Origin: Chrysophaeum taylorii
Taxonomy: Eukaryota > Sar > Pelagophyceae > Pelagomonadales > Pelagomonadaceae
Reading direction: 5' to 3'
Length of the DNA: 64,000 nucleotides
Assembly (NCBI GenBank): GCA_029834535.1
Contig: JAQMWT010000237.1
Location: forward strand, 1 to 64,000
The notes under the pieces were generated by a model, which saw only the letters and a program-made list of their open reading frames with translations, ran no database searches and was not told the origin of the DNA. Positions 16,878 through 27,238 of this stretch are shown here, one piece after another (position 1 is the first letter of the stretch; each line of letters begins with the position of its first letter). The translations under genes were made by a program, and so were the position numbers.

Positions 16878-18386
16878 CTAGTCCATGACTTCTTGGAGAA
16901 TGTCTTGGTTCGGATCACTTTGACTTAGAAAGAGGTGTCCGAGTTCGCCAGGATCATGCATGAAGGCATGTCTGTGACGAGAAGCTAGTGGTAGTGCTGA
17001 TGCGCTGAGACGTCCCATAAGAGAGAGGAACTCACACAACAGAATTCTTGGTTCCATTGACGCGCATAGTACTCTGCCGGTGACAGTTTGTCGTGGCACA
17101 CATAGTTCTCGAGAACAGAATTGTCGTTGTCCAGGTGGTCGACCAATACAGATGAGTGGTACGGCTTCCTTGGGAAGTCAACGTACAAGAGTTCTGCGTC
17201 GGTTTCTCTCTACGGATCCAGTGGAGTGCCGCCCATGATACCATAGTCTTGGGTGGTATTTGCTAGGAGACATCCTTTCGGGACATCATCTGGCGGCTAA
17301 GTATCCCTTCTAATGTTGAGATCAGATGCGATGCTGACGGCATGGCCCTGGTGCAGAGCGCTGACACTGATGAGGAACATCAATGTGCTGGACATGTTGG
17401 CTGTGGCGCGAGCCGTGGATTGCTCCTGCTGGTATTTCCAGTTGCGACCATACTCCGAAGCGATAATGCGTCTGGTGAAAAGTTTTCCATCGTCGACACG
17501 TTTCGCTATATATAGTTGATCCTTGGGAGTGCGGAATCCGCGCTCGTCATTGAGATCTGCTTTGAGTTCGTCACTCTGGTTGCGATGTACGACAACTGGA
17601 GTAAAACCTGAATCATCGAGAACAACCTCTAGGCGATCCTTTCGTTTGGGCATCGGAATGCTACCGTCCGGCGGAGGTGGCCGGTTGAGGAACGAAAAAT
17701 CCTGTTCAGGTGTCTCGTCGCTGACGGGACTTGGATCAGTAGCGGAGGTTGGATCCGGTTCTTTGTGCTCGTCGTCATCGTCGGGTTTATCATCCTGGTC
17801 GTCATCATGAGTCTCGCCCTCATTTTCCGATTCCTGTCTGATTTCCGGCATTTGCGGTTCACTTATAGCTGGAAGCGGGTCCTCTTGCCGTGCCTCTGTT
17901 GGGATCTGCGTGAGTGCTTTGATCCGTTCGATCTCCTTGTTGCGGTTGACTGGCATGTCTGCATCAATGTGGAAGTCGTTAGAGGTGACGATTTTTCCAT
18001 ATTGCCCCTGATGTACAAGCAGGATAGAGCCATGAACATCACGGATAAATCGGTCTGTGCCGGGGAGGTTCGGGAGGTTATTGTTGCTATGAAGATAAGA
18101 GGCGGAGACGCTGGAGGGTTCCAATTTGTGACTGTGAGGATAGACGAAGGTGACAGGTTCACCAAAAGGAAGGAGCTTCAGGGGCGGTGCCATGGGTGAC
18201 ATGATGCGCCGGGGGACGGTGCAGGTCATGTTAGTGCGCGAGGGCAGTCCATGAGAGCGCGGATTGTCGGCTTGGATCTTATGCAGCAGAGCAAACGGGT
18301 GATAATACTCGGCGGCAATCGGCTTTCCTTCGATGCGGACACTGCGAAGGTTAAGGAGGCGGACTACAGTGCCTCGTGTGTTTTCC
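16878..18386 (-). pseudogene. copia-B1 integrase C-terminus and acidic linker
   Basis: The frame 18229-17297 opens in the integrase C-terminal region (F-G-E-P-V-T-F-V-Y-P-H, preceded in phase by E-Y-Y-H-P-F-A-L-L-H-K-I-Q). It continues into a strongly acidic linker (D-D-D-Q-D-D-K-P-D-D-D-D-E) and a basic segment toward RT. Smaller frames 17244-16878 carry the remainder up to RT in shifted phases. The 5' side is cut by SINE-S copy 3. Confidence 0.55.
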
Positions 18387-18606
18387 TAACTAACTAACTT
18401 ACTAACTTCAGACCTCTCCCGAGCAGGGGAGCCAGGCCGGACCGACAGGAGCCAGTCCGGAATCACGGGCCTGTAGACGAGGAGTGCCGAAAGGTCGGTC
18501 GGCGGAGAGTGACCATCAAGCTTGTCGCCATGCGACGAGGAGACCGCGATGTGACTGACAACCAACTCGTCGATAACCTTCCGTCTTCGCCCCCCGGCCA
18601 TACCCT
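18387..18606 (-). mobile_element. SINE-S copy 3, 5'-truncated
   Basis: On the minus strand it ends in tandem GTTAG units and shares the 3' half of SINE-S (conserved ctcgggagaggtctgaag end; cacatcgcggtctcc middle as in copies 4 and 5). The 5' part is missing. It interrupts the B1 integrase just after L-G-I-Q. I could not find a target duplication. Confidence 0.7.
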
Positions 18607-19333
18607 GGATACCGAGTTGCACCTTGAGCGGATGAAAAGCTTCGGAGCGGAAAGTGGAAAAGGCATCAGATGAGATGATTTTCACACTTACATCGAATCC
18701 GACCGTAATAACATTGACCACGTAGAGGATGCCAGCCCGAGCGTCCTGCGCGTCTAGTTTCCTCAGGAATTATACCCATTTGTGTGCCGAAATAACACAC
18801 ACAAAATGCATGATGTAACGAAAGCCACCATCGCATTTGCTGATGCTCGGGTATGAGACATCCATATGGAGATATTGGCCAGGAGAATAGGCTAGTTCAT
18901 CCTGTGACCAGGAAGTGTTCTCGTGACGGAAGCTGACATGCGATTGACAGCGCTTGCATTCGCTGCAGTCTTGCAGATACCGATCATCACCTGGGCGGAG
19001 ATTCGTTACATTTGCGGCAATCGTGCGGCGAAGAATCTCTGGTTGCTGGTGATGTATGCGGTGCCAGCGAGTGACCAGAGGCACTCTTTTAGCGTGCTGA
19101 CTGGTGCCGGGCTTGTGCAAGGGGGGTAGTGCGGCGGTCGACGCGCTAGGGGGGCTGGGTCGCTTGTCAACTCGGACGTTGGCAACGGTTGCCTCGGCGA
19201 GAAGCGTCTCGAGGTTTTTCGATTTGCTTGGTTTGCGGATCGCATCATAGTGAGTATCTGCTACGGCATTGAAGAGGGAGGTGAGGTTGAGGTCCTCCTC
19301 TGCTAAGAGACGGCTGGAGATGCTTAGGAAGAA
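18607..19333 (-). pseudogene. copia-B1 integrase core
   Basis: The frame 19120-18770 has a zinc-finger-like R-W-H-R-I-H-H ... C-S-E-C-K-R-C and the first catalytic Asp in L-H-M-D-V-S-Y. After an in-frame TAA the same phase continues through S-S-D-A-F-S-T-F-R-S-E-A-F (second catalytic Asp) to L-G-I-Q, where the SINE starts. It is also in phase with the GAG-pre frame upstream through another TAA near 19334. Confidence 0.65.
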
Positions 19334-19738
19334 TTATGCAACCTGGTTGATGTCTCCGGGGCTGGGGATGCCATTGCGTATTGTTGCCCATTCGATGTGA
19401 AAGTTCACGTGGTGGTGCGATTCGTGGAGTGCGAGGACAGCGCTGTACTTTGCCTGCAGCATGTGGTGCGGGACGGCGTTGGCCAGTGCCTTAAACGCGA
19501 AGTACGGCGGGTGCTGTTGGAACAGACGTAGCAGTGCCGGGTCCGAGTGGTGTCCGAACTTCGCGATTTCATTGAGAGTCGCATAGCGGACGTGGTCGGG
19601 AGAGATCAGCAGTAGTGCGTTGGAGTAGCTCGTGTGGGTTGGGTACGAGCCAGTGACCGAGTAACACTTGGTGCTTTTCTGAAGCGTGTCTCCGATGTGG
19701 CCGACATAGTCCGCGTAAGTGGGACGTGCTTTGGACAT
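19334..19738 (-). pseudogene. copia-B1 GAG-pre-integrase region
   Basis: 134 residues starting at an ATG 62 bp after the LTR. S-Y-S-N-A-L-L-L-I-S and the following block align with G-Y-A-N-I-I-L-L-D-P of copia-A1. The absence of gag between LTR and this frame shows an internal deletion. Confidence 0.55.
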
Positions 19739-19800
19739 TATGAGTCCCGCGGGGTCATCGAGTGTGATTCGCCCTTGTGAATCGATCGCGGCAAAGCCGG

Positions 19801-19986
19801 TAGAGAACAGTAAAAATCACTGTGCCTCTGGTAGAGAATGGTGGCAGTGGTAGTGCTGCCTTTCGTCCTGTCCTCTTACGACACAAAGAGCAGCACGGTG
19901 TTCGACACAGCGATTTTGGGTGTTTAGGTGTGAGTGTGAGACTAAGGGGGGGGGGTCCTAACCCTAAATGGAATTTTCTATCTCTA
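19801..19986 (-). repeat. copia-B LTR upstream of B1
   Basis: 186 bp, TAGAGATAG to TTCTCTA on the minus strand, with the GGGTTAGGACC plus C-run block. On its far side lies a copia-B 3' internal region (19987 onward), so this LTR sits between the tail of one copia-B element and the pol of another, as in a tandem pair sharing one LTR. Confidence 0.75.
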
Positions 19987-21410
19987 CGCCCTCGCAGATT
20001 GAACTCGGTGATGAGCGAAATCTGGAACAGACAAAACGAATGTCTGGCCAAAGACAAATAGACGTTGAGTTGTGAGGAGGCGTGGGAGGAGAAGCGTGCG
20101 AAGTGCACGAGAGAGGTAGAGTAGAGCGGAATAGCAGGTGAGAGTGAGTGAGAAAGGAGAAAGAGCGCGAAGTTGAATGTGGAATAGGTTGAGAGGGGGA
20201 GCAGAATGAAAAGAATATTGCAAGAAGAGGTGAATGATCAAGGAAAGCAAAAGGCATCGATCGTAAGGAAGAGGCAACGTGGAGGAAGATGCTAGGTGGG
20301 CTAATGGCGAAGTATGGCGAATTCTGTACGAGAGATCAGACGTGAAGAACAAGCGAGTGTAACAGTGTCATAGTTGAAGTCGAAAGTTGTACGCAGTAAG
20401 TCGTGGGCGTTCCGTGATGTAAGACGACGATGCGTGCGGGTGGATAAATCCTACGTGGCTGGGGGATCCTCGTAGTAGAACAGGTGGTCTAACTGATTAC
20501 AACAGTAGGGATCATGGGCCAGGCAGTCGGGAATTGTGCAGCAGACCAATGATTGATCGAAAGGCGAATAGTGAGAGTGGCCGTAGGGATGAGATTCTAT
20601 TGTGACTCAAGTTGGGCTAGCAAAGGTGTGACGATGTGACTGAGCGGCAGCGTTATCCCATGAAGAGATACGACCATTGAACCAAATCGGTTTCGACATG
20701 GTAATGTGATCGTCGTAATGGTAGCGAGTAAGGCGGAGCTGTTCCTGGAAGATGAGAGAACCAGGATTGCCTGTCACATACGTGTCAAAGCTGTCGTCCT
20801 GAGTGCAGCGTGGGACAGCTGAAGCTAAACTAGGAGCGTCTAAAATAACATGTGGATAATCATGGTGCGATGATGATATCGGGATAAAATTGTCTGGGGG
20901 TGGCCATAAGTCTGGTGGAAGTTGCAAGTGGCTATCATCGAAAGATGATGGGGCTGGGACTGAGGTTTGCGAGTGTATCGCGCATGATGGTGGATACAGG
21001 CGTGTGTCCTGTGCTGGAGAGTCGGCGCCCTGTGCAGAAACTGCCGAAGAGCTTGGCAACAGAAGAAAATGCCTGAAGGCGCTGGACTGTTCGAAGATAT
21101 TGTCCTTGCCTGGGGAAGAGTTGACTATGAAGGTATGGTCGGAGTTGCATCTTTCGTGTTCTATTCGGCAACGTAATCCCGGACTGTGACAATCGACTGA
21201 TCCAGTATTCATTTCATGTCCGGAGTCGTTTTTCACCAGAATCAAACTTCCCTTGATGTACAAGCGCGAGGAAGCGTGGTGCATCCCTGGTGAATCGTGC
21301 AGTGACTGAAAGATGAGACATTCGACAGGAAGGTGTTGTCGATATGCGAGAGCTGTACAGTATAAAACGTGTTGGGAGCGTATGTTTCAAGAGAGGATTA
21401 ATCTGTGGAC
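19987..21410 (-). other. 3' internal region of a second copia-B copy
   Basis: Homologous to 31-1243 (plus). The longest frame, 21284-20607, is 225 residues, Ser/Pro/His-rich, with no domain I recognise. It shares several blocks with the frames at 219-867. Another frame, 21429-21214, ends F-L-A-L-V-H-Q-G-K. These are probably remnants of an extra ORF in the copia-B family. The homology stops where repeat E starts near 21411. Confidence 0.4.
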
Positions 21411-22494
21411 GGGGGATGTCCCCGAGCAAGAAACGCGACGCGGCGAGGTGGAAATCGGTTGACTCGGCTGTTTATTGTGAGCGTCGAAACCCTCATTCGG
21501 CAGGTTTTGGCGCGCAGCGTCGCCCCCCGAGGCCTGTTTACACGCAACCTAAGTCCTCGGCACGTACCACCGAGGGCTGGACGGCCTGGACGGCGGCGCG
21601 CTCTATGTGGACTTGTACTTTGGTTGCTATTTGTGCATTCAGTGCCGACGATGCCGCGTAAGTTTCGTCTCCGCGTCGACGACCCAGTTGTTGCTGCAGT
21701 CTTTCAAACGCCCACCGGCCGACGCGCCTGGTCCGATTGCTGTTTGAAAGAGACTCTCGAGAAACGCGGGGTTGCTGGCGTCACCGAACTCTCGTGCAAT
21801 CGATCCTCGGCATCAACCGCAAACACAGCAAGCCCGAGATCCTCCAACATAAGGAACGCGTTCGCATGCCAAGCTTCCGGCCGACGCTCGACGCCTTTTA
21901 AGCCTTAATCGTCAAAAAAGTCACCGACGTCATCGCCGCCTTTGAGAGAGGCGAGGTCGACGATCACATGCACGTCGACAAGGTTGCTGTTGGGCTCTTC
22001 TTCATCAAGAATTTCGAGCAGCGCCTCGCCAGTGCAGAGTGGCCCAAGGAGTACGCCACCAAGGTACGCGAGGCGCAGTAGAAGAAGGAGGAAATCGCGC
22101 GCGCGCTGGAAGAGCTGAAGCAACACACCTACAACTCCCTTCGCAAGCTCACCACCATAGAACTGTACACGTACTTCTCCCGGATCGACTTCAAAGGCCG
22201 CAGCAAGCTCACGTTGAAGGCCCAACGTTTTGACAAGCGGTGTGGCCGCCTCGAGCTCGGCCCGCCACCGGCCGAGGAATCCAAGGCTCCGACCAACGTT
22301 TCCGAAAAAATCGTCCACCGTCATATCAGTCTAACGCTTAGTATGTATCTAAGACGCTGTGTGACGTGGTACTAGTGAGGGTAAGGCACAATAAACCTGC
22401 CTATTTCTGAAGCGCCAAAAGTTTAGTATGTATGTGACGTGTTATGGGTGAGGGTAAGGCTGTATAAACCTGCCCATTTCTGAAGCACGGGATG
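21411..22494 (+). repeat. repeat E, left copy (inverted partner of 27945-29449)
   Basis: About 1.1 kb repeated in inverted orientation at 27945-29449. It begins in the middle of the right copy's sequence (ccccgagcaagaaacgcgacg) and ends cccatttctgaagcacgggatg. The last 170 bp contain two diverged direct units (gtatgtat...gagggtaaggc...aacctgcc-atttctgaagc). It holds the decayed gene at 21651-22322. Its final GGATG is the target site of copia-D. Confidence 0.75.
21651..22322 (+). pseudogene. unknown basic/coiled-coil protein gene in repeat E, left copy
   Basis: ATG at 21651 opens M-P-R-K-F-R-L-R-V-D-D, followed by Q-T-P-T-G-R-R-A-W. A phase change near 21790 leads to L-G-I-N-R-K-H-S-K-P-E-I-L-Q-H and S-F-R-P-T-L-D-A-F. 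Then come a stop, K-K-V-T-D-V-I-A-A-F-E-R-G, and a helical part (K-V-A-V-G-L-F-F-I-K-N-F-E-Q-R-L, E-E-I-A-R-A-L-E-E-L-K) after another stop. The right copy carries the same peptides and the same phase change, so that change predates the duplication. An open frame also exists on the opposite strand (22324-21905), but the peptides above look more protein-like. Family unknown. Confidence 0.4.
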
Positions 22495-22569
22495 TGTCAG
22501 GATGCTATGACACTTACCCCTGCACCACGTCCCCATTATAGTTCTCACATCCCCATTTCAGTTCTCACA
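22495..22569 (+). repeat. 5' LTR of copia-D (75 bp)
   Basis: Differs from 27159-27233 at only a few positions. Ends TGTCAGG ... TTCTCACA. Unusually short for an element that carries its own pol. Confidence 0.85.
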
Positions 22570-22585
22570 TGGTACCAGGTGCTCG
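22570..22585 (+). other. primer-binding site of copia-D
   Basis: TGGTACCAGGTGCTCG begins at the base after the LTR. The leading TGG is what a site complementary to a tRNA ...CCA 3' end should have. I cannot name the tRNA. Confidence 0.6.
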
Positions 22586-22671
22586 TTCACGATCGAGCCT
22601 GTGCTTGACTTCGTGGCGACTCCTCCGCGGCTTCAGTTCATTGCTACGTGTTCGGTTCGTTTCGTCTGCCA

Positions 22672-23420
22672 TGTCCTCGATCGAAATTAACGATAGCAAG
22701 CTTTCGCAAAACTTGATGCCTTCAGCGGTGAGCGACATTTTTTTTCACCCATGGCCACGTCGTCTCGCGAACATGATCACCTCTACCGGCGATCACATTA
22801 TCTCGACCAACGATCCTTGGACTAGCATCTCAGCATCTCGCTGCTCTGAAGAAGACTTTCGCGTCAAGCAACAACGTTGATATGCATGAAAACCGCGACA
22901 TGAACTTCACGCGAACAACATGACAACCGCGACATGAACTTCACGCGACTTTCCAAGCGCATTACCGATGTCTACATGGGCCGTGGGGATCGCGTAGCGA
23001 ACTTCCTCAACAAATTCATCATCGGAGTTCAAGTTACTCGGCATTGTACCTATCGCCGGAGTTCAGGTTGCTCGGCATTGTACCTGATCCGACGCACCCT
23101 CGAGTGTGTCCTCGCATTTGACTACGTGCATCGTGCTTCAAGCCTTACTGGCTTTATTTTTTTCTTTTATCGTCTCGCGTTTCGTACCGACGACGGTGGT
23201 TGTACTCTTGAGAAGTTCAACAACAATCAATTTAGATGGCATGCACAACCACTTCCGCCGCGCTATCCGCCGCGTCGTCAGCCACGACTTCAGACTCTTC
23301 CAACTGACCTACCCTAGACGCCGCCCTTTCCCAACAACCTGGCTCTACTCGATTCCGACGCACTACCCAATGTCATTTTGGCGGCTGCAAGGATCACTTT
23401 AAGAGAGACTGCCGCACGTT
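22672..23420 (+). pseudogene. copia-D gag with zinc knuckle
   Basis: ATG at 22672 (M-S-S-I-E-I-N-D-S-K-L). The phase changes near 22740 and again later. A segment K-R-I-T-D-V-Y-M-G-R-G-D follows, disturbed by two local tandem duplications (near 22890-22947 and 23024-23084). At 23371-23412 lies C-H-F-G-G-C-K-D-H-F-K-R-D-C, a 14-residue knuckle with its second Cys at position 6 instead of 4, so it is probably damaged. Downstream is an Asn/Thr/Pro-rich linker. Confidence 0.6.
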
Positions 23421-25589
23421 TCAAAGTTCCTAGCTATTCCACGACAACGCGCCACCCACCATCGCCGTTCTTCTCAACAGCGCAACACTCCCAATGACTC
23501 CAACAACACCCAACAACACCAACCCACCAACACCAACACCAGTAACACTACCTTTTCTGCTCCTATGCCTACTCCAACCTTGACTGATTCTAGTTCCACT
23601 CCGCCGCTTTTCTTAATACCACCACCTATTACACATCTTTGCACCTTTCTGCCAATCAAGATAATTCCAAGTCAGCGTGTGTACCGCCGATTTTCTGACG
23701 CAGGCACATCAACAACCCCTCAACAACCCCATCCCACGGAAGCCCCTCGTTTTTGTGAAGGAGAAGTGTTTTTGTGGAAGCCCCTCGTTTTTGTTTTTAG
23801 CTCCCATTGCACAGGAGCCCTTCGTTCTGTATTTTCCGCTATTCGTTGCTCCTCTCCTCGTTCTGTATTTTCCCCTCGTCGTTGCTCCCCTCCTCGTTGT
23901 CTTTTCAGAATTTTCACCTCGTCGTTGCTCCCCTCCTCGTTCTGTATTTCGCCTATTCGTTGCTCCACTCCCCGTTGTGCATTTTCACCTATTCGTTGAT
24001 CCACTCCTCGTTGTGCTTATCGGTTCTGGTAAAACCAGCGAATCACGTTCCATCGCGCATTTCACCCGCCACAACTAAGCTGTGCCTGTCAATTTTTCGC
24101 GTGCGCAGCTTTCGTGCTTCCTATGTGGTTGGATCGCTCATCTTCGGGATCCTGGACCGAAGCTTCTTTGCTGTGTTATTCGGCTTCTTCGTCTACGGTA
24201 TCAACACAATGTTGTGGTTCTCCTTCGCGCACTCTCACCTTTTTCGCCGCTTTACCTTCAAAATTCGGTTTTGCTATCGCAGTGAATTCCGTGCTCAGCA
24301 CCCGCGACGCTATCTGCAATGTTCTTACGTCTGCGACGCTATCTGCAACGTTCTTACGTGCCACAACTGTTTCGCCACTATCGCCACCTTCTACCGCAGT
24401 CTATCCGAGTATGACGAGCAAAGCTCGCCGCTTGCTCCTCCAACGTTGGCCCATATGGCAACTTCGTTCTTGCGAATGCGAAAACGGGCCACTTTATTAT
24501 CTGCCACAGCAGGCTGGCATACAGCAGCCTGGTCTCCCCGTGTTCGTTCCTTACACCGCTGGCGCGTCAGAAGTCTTCCATCTTCGCGTACAGGACGCGG
24601 TCGTGCCCATGGCAACTTGCTCGCACCACAACAACCCAACACCCAACAATCGCATCAAACCGTTTTACGCCTGTTTTTTTTGCTTCTGTCGCCTCCGACC
24701 ATCGTCATAACCTGGTCACCATACAACATATCTGCCCCAAGGCAACGTTCTCATCAGACGTCTGGTACACTGCCATCATATATACCAGCCTGTGTTCCCG
24801 CTCTCTTTACCCCGCTGCGATTCTCAGTGGCCACAATCGCCTAACGCAAGTCATCCCAGGCACTTTTGTCGCTATTGTTCTTCAGACCTCGCTTTTGCGG
24901 ACAGTTTCGCTTATCCGATTTCCTGCAATGTCAACCACCGAAGGAACTTCAACGTTGTTCCGACTTTCTCGATTCCAAGCTCTCGTCTACTGTTGCCCCA
25001 TTGTCACCTGTTCCTGCTGTTGCCCGATTGTCACCTGTTCTTCCGCTGTTGCCCCCTTGTCCCCTGTGTTTGATGAGAATGCGCCGCTTTCACTGGGACT
25101 GATCACCCCATCACGTGAACCGACCATTCTACGAGCTCATGAACTCCGACGAACCAAAGAGAGAAAACAACAAACAGTGCACAACAAAGTCGAGCCAACC
25201 AGAGCCGACAAAACAACAAGCATGCAAAACAAAAAGCATGCAAAACAAAGTCGAGCCAAACGGAGCCGACCGCGCAAAGTCGACAAAAAGCGCACATTAT
25301 TCAGAAACAAATGGAGAGCCAACTCAAACCCACAATACTGGCGTTTTACCATGCACTGTCGATTCTGTGTCATCTTGTCATTCCCTTCAATTCTGTGTCA
25401 TCTTGTCCTTCCCTGTACGTTAATTATTCTAGCTTTCGTTTGTTAGTTCATTATGTCTTCCTTCCCCTCTGTCTCGTCCAGCCCATCCAAATCCTGCACG
25501 TCGGTTACAAGCCCTTGCCACAGAATATCATTCCCTCGGCCAGCTCGGTTGCTCGGATGTTGTTCGTGTCCCTTCTACTTTTTCTGGCA
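23421..25589 (+). pseudogene. copia-D protease/integrase region, decayed
   Basis: No continuous frame supports a domain with certainty. Around 23830-24010 a tandem array of about 36-bp units (CGTTGCTCC-CTCCTCGTT core) has expanded inside the coding region, producing the Cys/Ser-rich frames there. A 30-bp duplication lies at 24300-24360 and 27-bp units at 24985-25065. Around 24440-24500 a segment R-S-C-E-C-E-N-G-P-L-Y-Y-L-P resembles the GAG-pre domain. A His/Cys-like piece is near 24845-24880. The integrase catalytic triad could not be traced. Confidence 0.4.
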
Positions 25590-26220
25590 CCATCTGCCCT
25601 TTGAAGTGGGTCCACCGCACGATGTATGAATCCGGCCGCTTCAAATCGTACACTGCTCATCTCGTTGTCCGCGGTTACACCCAGGTTCACGGCATTGCTT
25701 ACCACGACACGTACCGTCCTGTAGATGTCATCTCTGCTTTCATACAAGCCCCTGTCTGGCGTTGCTGTTCACGACTGGGATTTGCATAAGTTGGATGTCA
25801 GCTCCGCTTTTATCCAAGCTCCCATCGACAAAGACATCTATGTCTGGCCACCCGAAGGTTATGCTCCTCGCCAACCCACCGATGGTTTCAAAATCATTTA
25901 CACGCTCCGTCGCTCTTGGTATAATTGCAAACAAGCTTGTCGTAATTGGTGGCTTTATTTGGAACGCTTTCTCGTCAGTGACTGTGGCTTCGTCCGCGGA
26001 TCTGGTGACACTTGCCGTTACAAGCTCGTGCTTAATTCTACCGTCGTCCTACGTCTCGTTCTTGTCGTTGATGATCTTCTTGTGGCGCACCCTCGTCCTT
26101 GCCTTGGTCATTACCCAGCCTTCTTCCTCCGTTTCCGAACCTTCACTGATGTTAACGAGCTTGATCTGACCACTTACGTTGGTCTCCGCATTACGCGTGC
26201 TCGCGCACAACCAGACTTGA
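25590..26220 (+). pseudogene. copia-D reverse transcriptase
   Basis: The N-terminal RT block reads F-K-S-Y-T-A-H-L-V-V-R-G-Y-T-Q-V-H-G, then V-D-V-I-S-A-F-I-Q-A-P. After a phase change the same motif recurs as L-D-V-S-S-A-F-I-Q-A-P-I-D-K-D-I-Y-V, followed by P-P-E-G-Y. The finger-palm motif is thus partly duplicated (near 25725-25830). The catalytic block is V-V-D-D-L-L-V-A (near 26060-26085). The C-terminal thumb is replaced by a duplicated Leu/Pro-rich stretch (near 26220-26310). Confidence 0.75.
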
Positions 26221-26314
26221 CTCCCGCTCCAAAGTTCTTCCTCTTTCTGCGGCTGCTTCTCCTGCACTTGGCTCCCCCGCTTGTCCTGCACTTGGCTCCC
26301 CCGATCACGTCTTC

Positions 26315-26932
26315 ATGGCTGCATCCCTTGATATCACTTGGACCGTCACTCAGTGTGCGCGTTTTTCAGACAATCCTGGTAAACCCCACTGGCACGCCTT
26401 ATCTCATACCCTCCGTTATCTCAATGGTACTCAAGATCTTGCCCTTGTTCTTGGTCGCGATTCTACCCTTCGTCTCTGTGGTTATTCCGACTCCAGCTGG
26501 GCCGACGACCCTGATGCCCGCCACTCAACTCCTGGCTTTTGTTTTCTCCTTGCTGGCTCTATGATATCCTACTGCTCACGCTCGCAGTACCTCCTCGCCC
26601 GCTCCTCTTTTGAAGCTCAATTGCTCGCTCTTTACGCCGCTACTGCTGAGCTCTCTTGGCTTCTCAAACTTTTTGATGCCCTTGATCTCCCTCGTCACAC
26701 GGTCCCAATGTATGTCGATAACAGCACCACCGTCACCCAAGTCCGTCTCCAATGTCTCATGCGGCGCACCCGCCATATTGCCATTCGCTTTTACAGCACC
26801 GCTGAATATCATCGCAACCACATCATTGATCTCCAACACAATCCCCGCCTTGACAACCTTAGCGATATCTTCACCCGTAGTACGGAAGCTCCTCCCCTCC
26901 TTCGGCTTCGTGCTCGTTACCTCACCTCGTGA
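26315..26932 (+). pseudogene. copia-D RNase H
   Basis: A 205-residue open frame with the copia connection segment T-W-T-V-T-Q-C-A-R-F, L-R-Y-L-N-G-T-Q-D, then G-Y-S-D-S-S-W-A-D-D-P-D-A-R-H-S-T, S-S-F-E-A-Q-L-L-A-L, Y-V-D-N-S-T-T-V and L-S-D-I-F-T-R. Catalytic acidic residues are in place. It is followed by a ~93-bp tandem duplication (26878-27065) of the region around the stop codon. Confidence 0.8.
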
Positions 26933-27158
26933 CTTCACCCTGATATCTCCTGTCTCTTTCTGCCACACAGTAGTACGGAAGCTTCTCCCTTCCTCCGGCT
27001 TCGTGCTCGTTACCTCACCTCGTGACTTCACCCTGATATCTCCTGTCTCTTTCTGCCACACTGCCTCTCCTGACGTCTTCCTTCCAGCTTCTCCTCTGTG
27101 AGCGTCTCACTTACCCCTTTTTCCTTCTTCATTTTCTTTCTTTTTTTTCCAGCACCTG

Positions 27159-27233
27159 TGTGAGGAAGCTATGACACTTACCGCTGCACCACGTCCCCAT
27201 TATAGTTCTCACATCCCCGTTTCAGTTCTCACA
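27159..27233 (+). repeat. 3' LTR of copia-D (75 bp)
   Basis: TGTGAGGAAGC ... TTCTCACA with a 6-bp perfect inverted end. Preceded by a pyrimidine-rich stretch and not by an obvious polypurine tract. Confidence 0.85.
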
Positions 27234-27238
27234 GGATG

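Larger units (their letters stand above)
14776..19986 (-). mobile_element. copia-B1: internally deleted copia element
   Basis: Order on the minus strand: LTR (19986-19801), GAG-pre (19738), integrase, acidic linker, RT, RNase H, then the 3' LTR split by A1. Gag, protease and any methyltransferase are absent: the first coding residues already align with the GAG-pre region of copia-A. SINE-S copy 3 interrupts integrase. In-frame stops occur in otherwise continuous integrase frames (near 19334 and 18770). A non-autonomous or dead copy. Confidence 0.75.
22495..27233 (+). mobile_element. copia-D: degenerate copia element with 75-bp LTRs
   Basis: Bounded by two 75-bp LTRs (22495-22569 and 27159-27233) with TGTSAGG/CTCACA ends and a 5-bp target duplication GGATG (22490-22494, 27234-27238). 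The 5' LTR is followed at once by a tRNA-3'-end-type primer site. Inside are gag with a CCHC-like knuckle, decayed protease/integrase, RT and RNase H in copia order. Many internal tandem duplications and frameshifts mark an old copy. It is unrelated to copia-A, B or C at the primer site, LTR size and RT. Confidence 0.85.

Noticed and set aside
18387-18606. Target duplication for SINE-S copy 3
   Set aside because: The flanks (tttcc and ctggatacc) do not match; a later deletion is possible.
19945-19975. Telomere-like TTAGGG/CCCTAA words in copia-B LTRs
   Set aside because: Only one or two units occur, always at the same LTR position, so this is not a telomeric array.
21905-22324. Antisense frame M-T-V-D-D-F-F-G-N-V as the real repeat E gene
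   Set aside because: The sense strand has better protein-like segments conserved in both copies. Left open but not preferred.
23807-24844. 345-residue frame rich in Ser/Leu/Cys in copia-D
   Set aside because: It runs through an expanded minisatellite and several phases of decayed pol; composition is repeat-driven.
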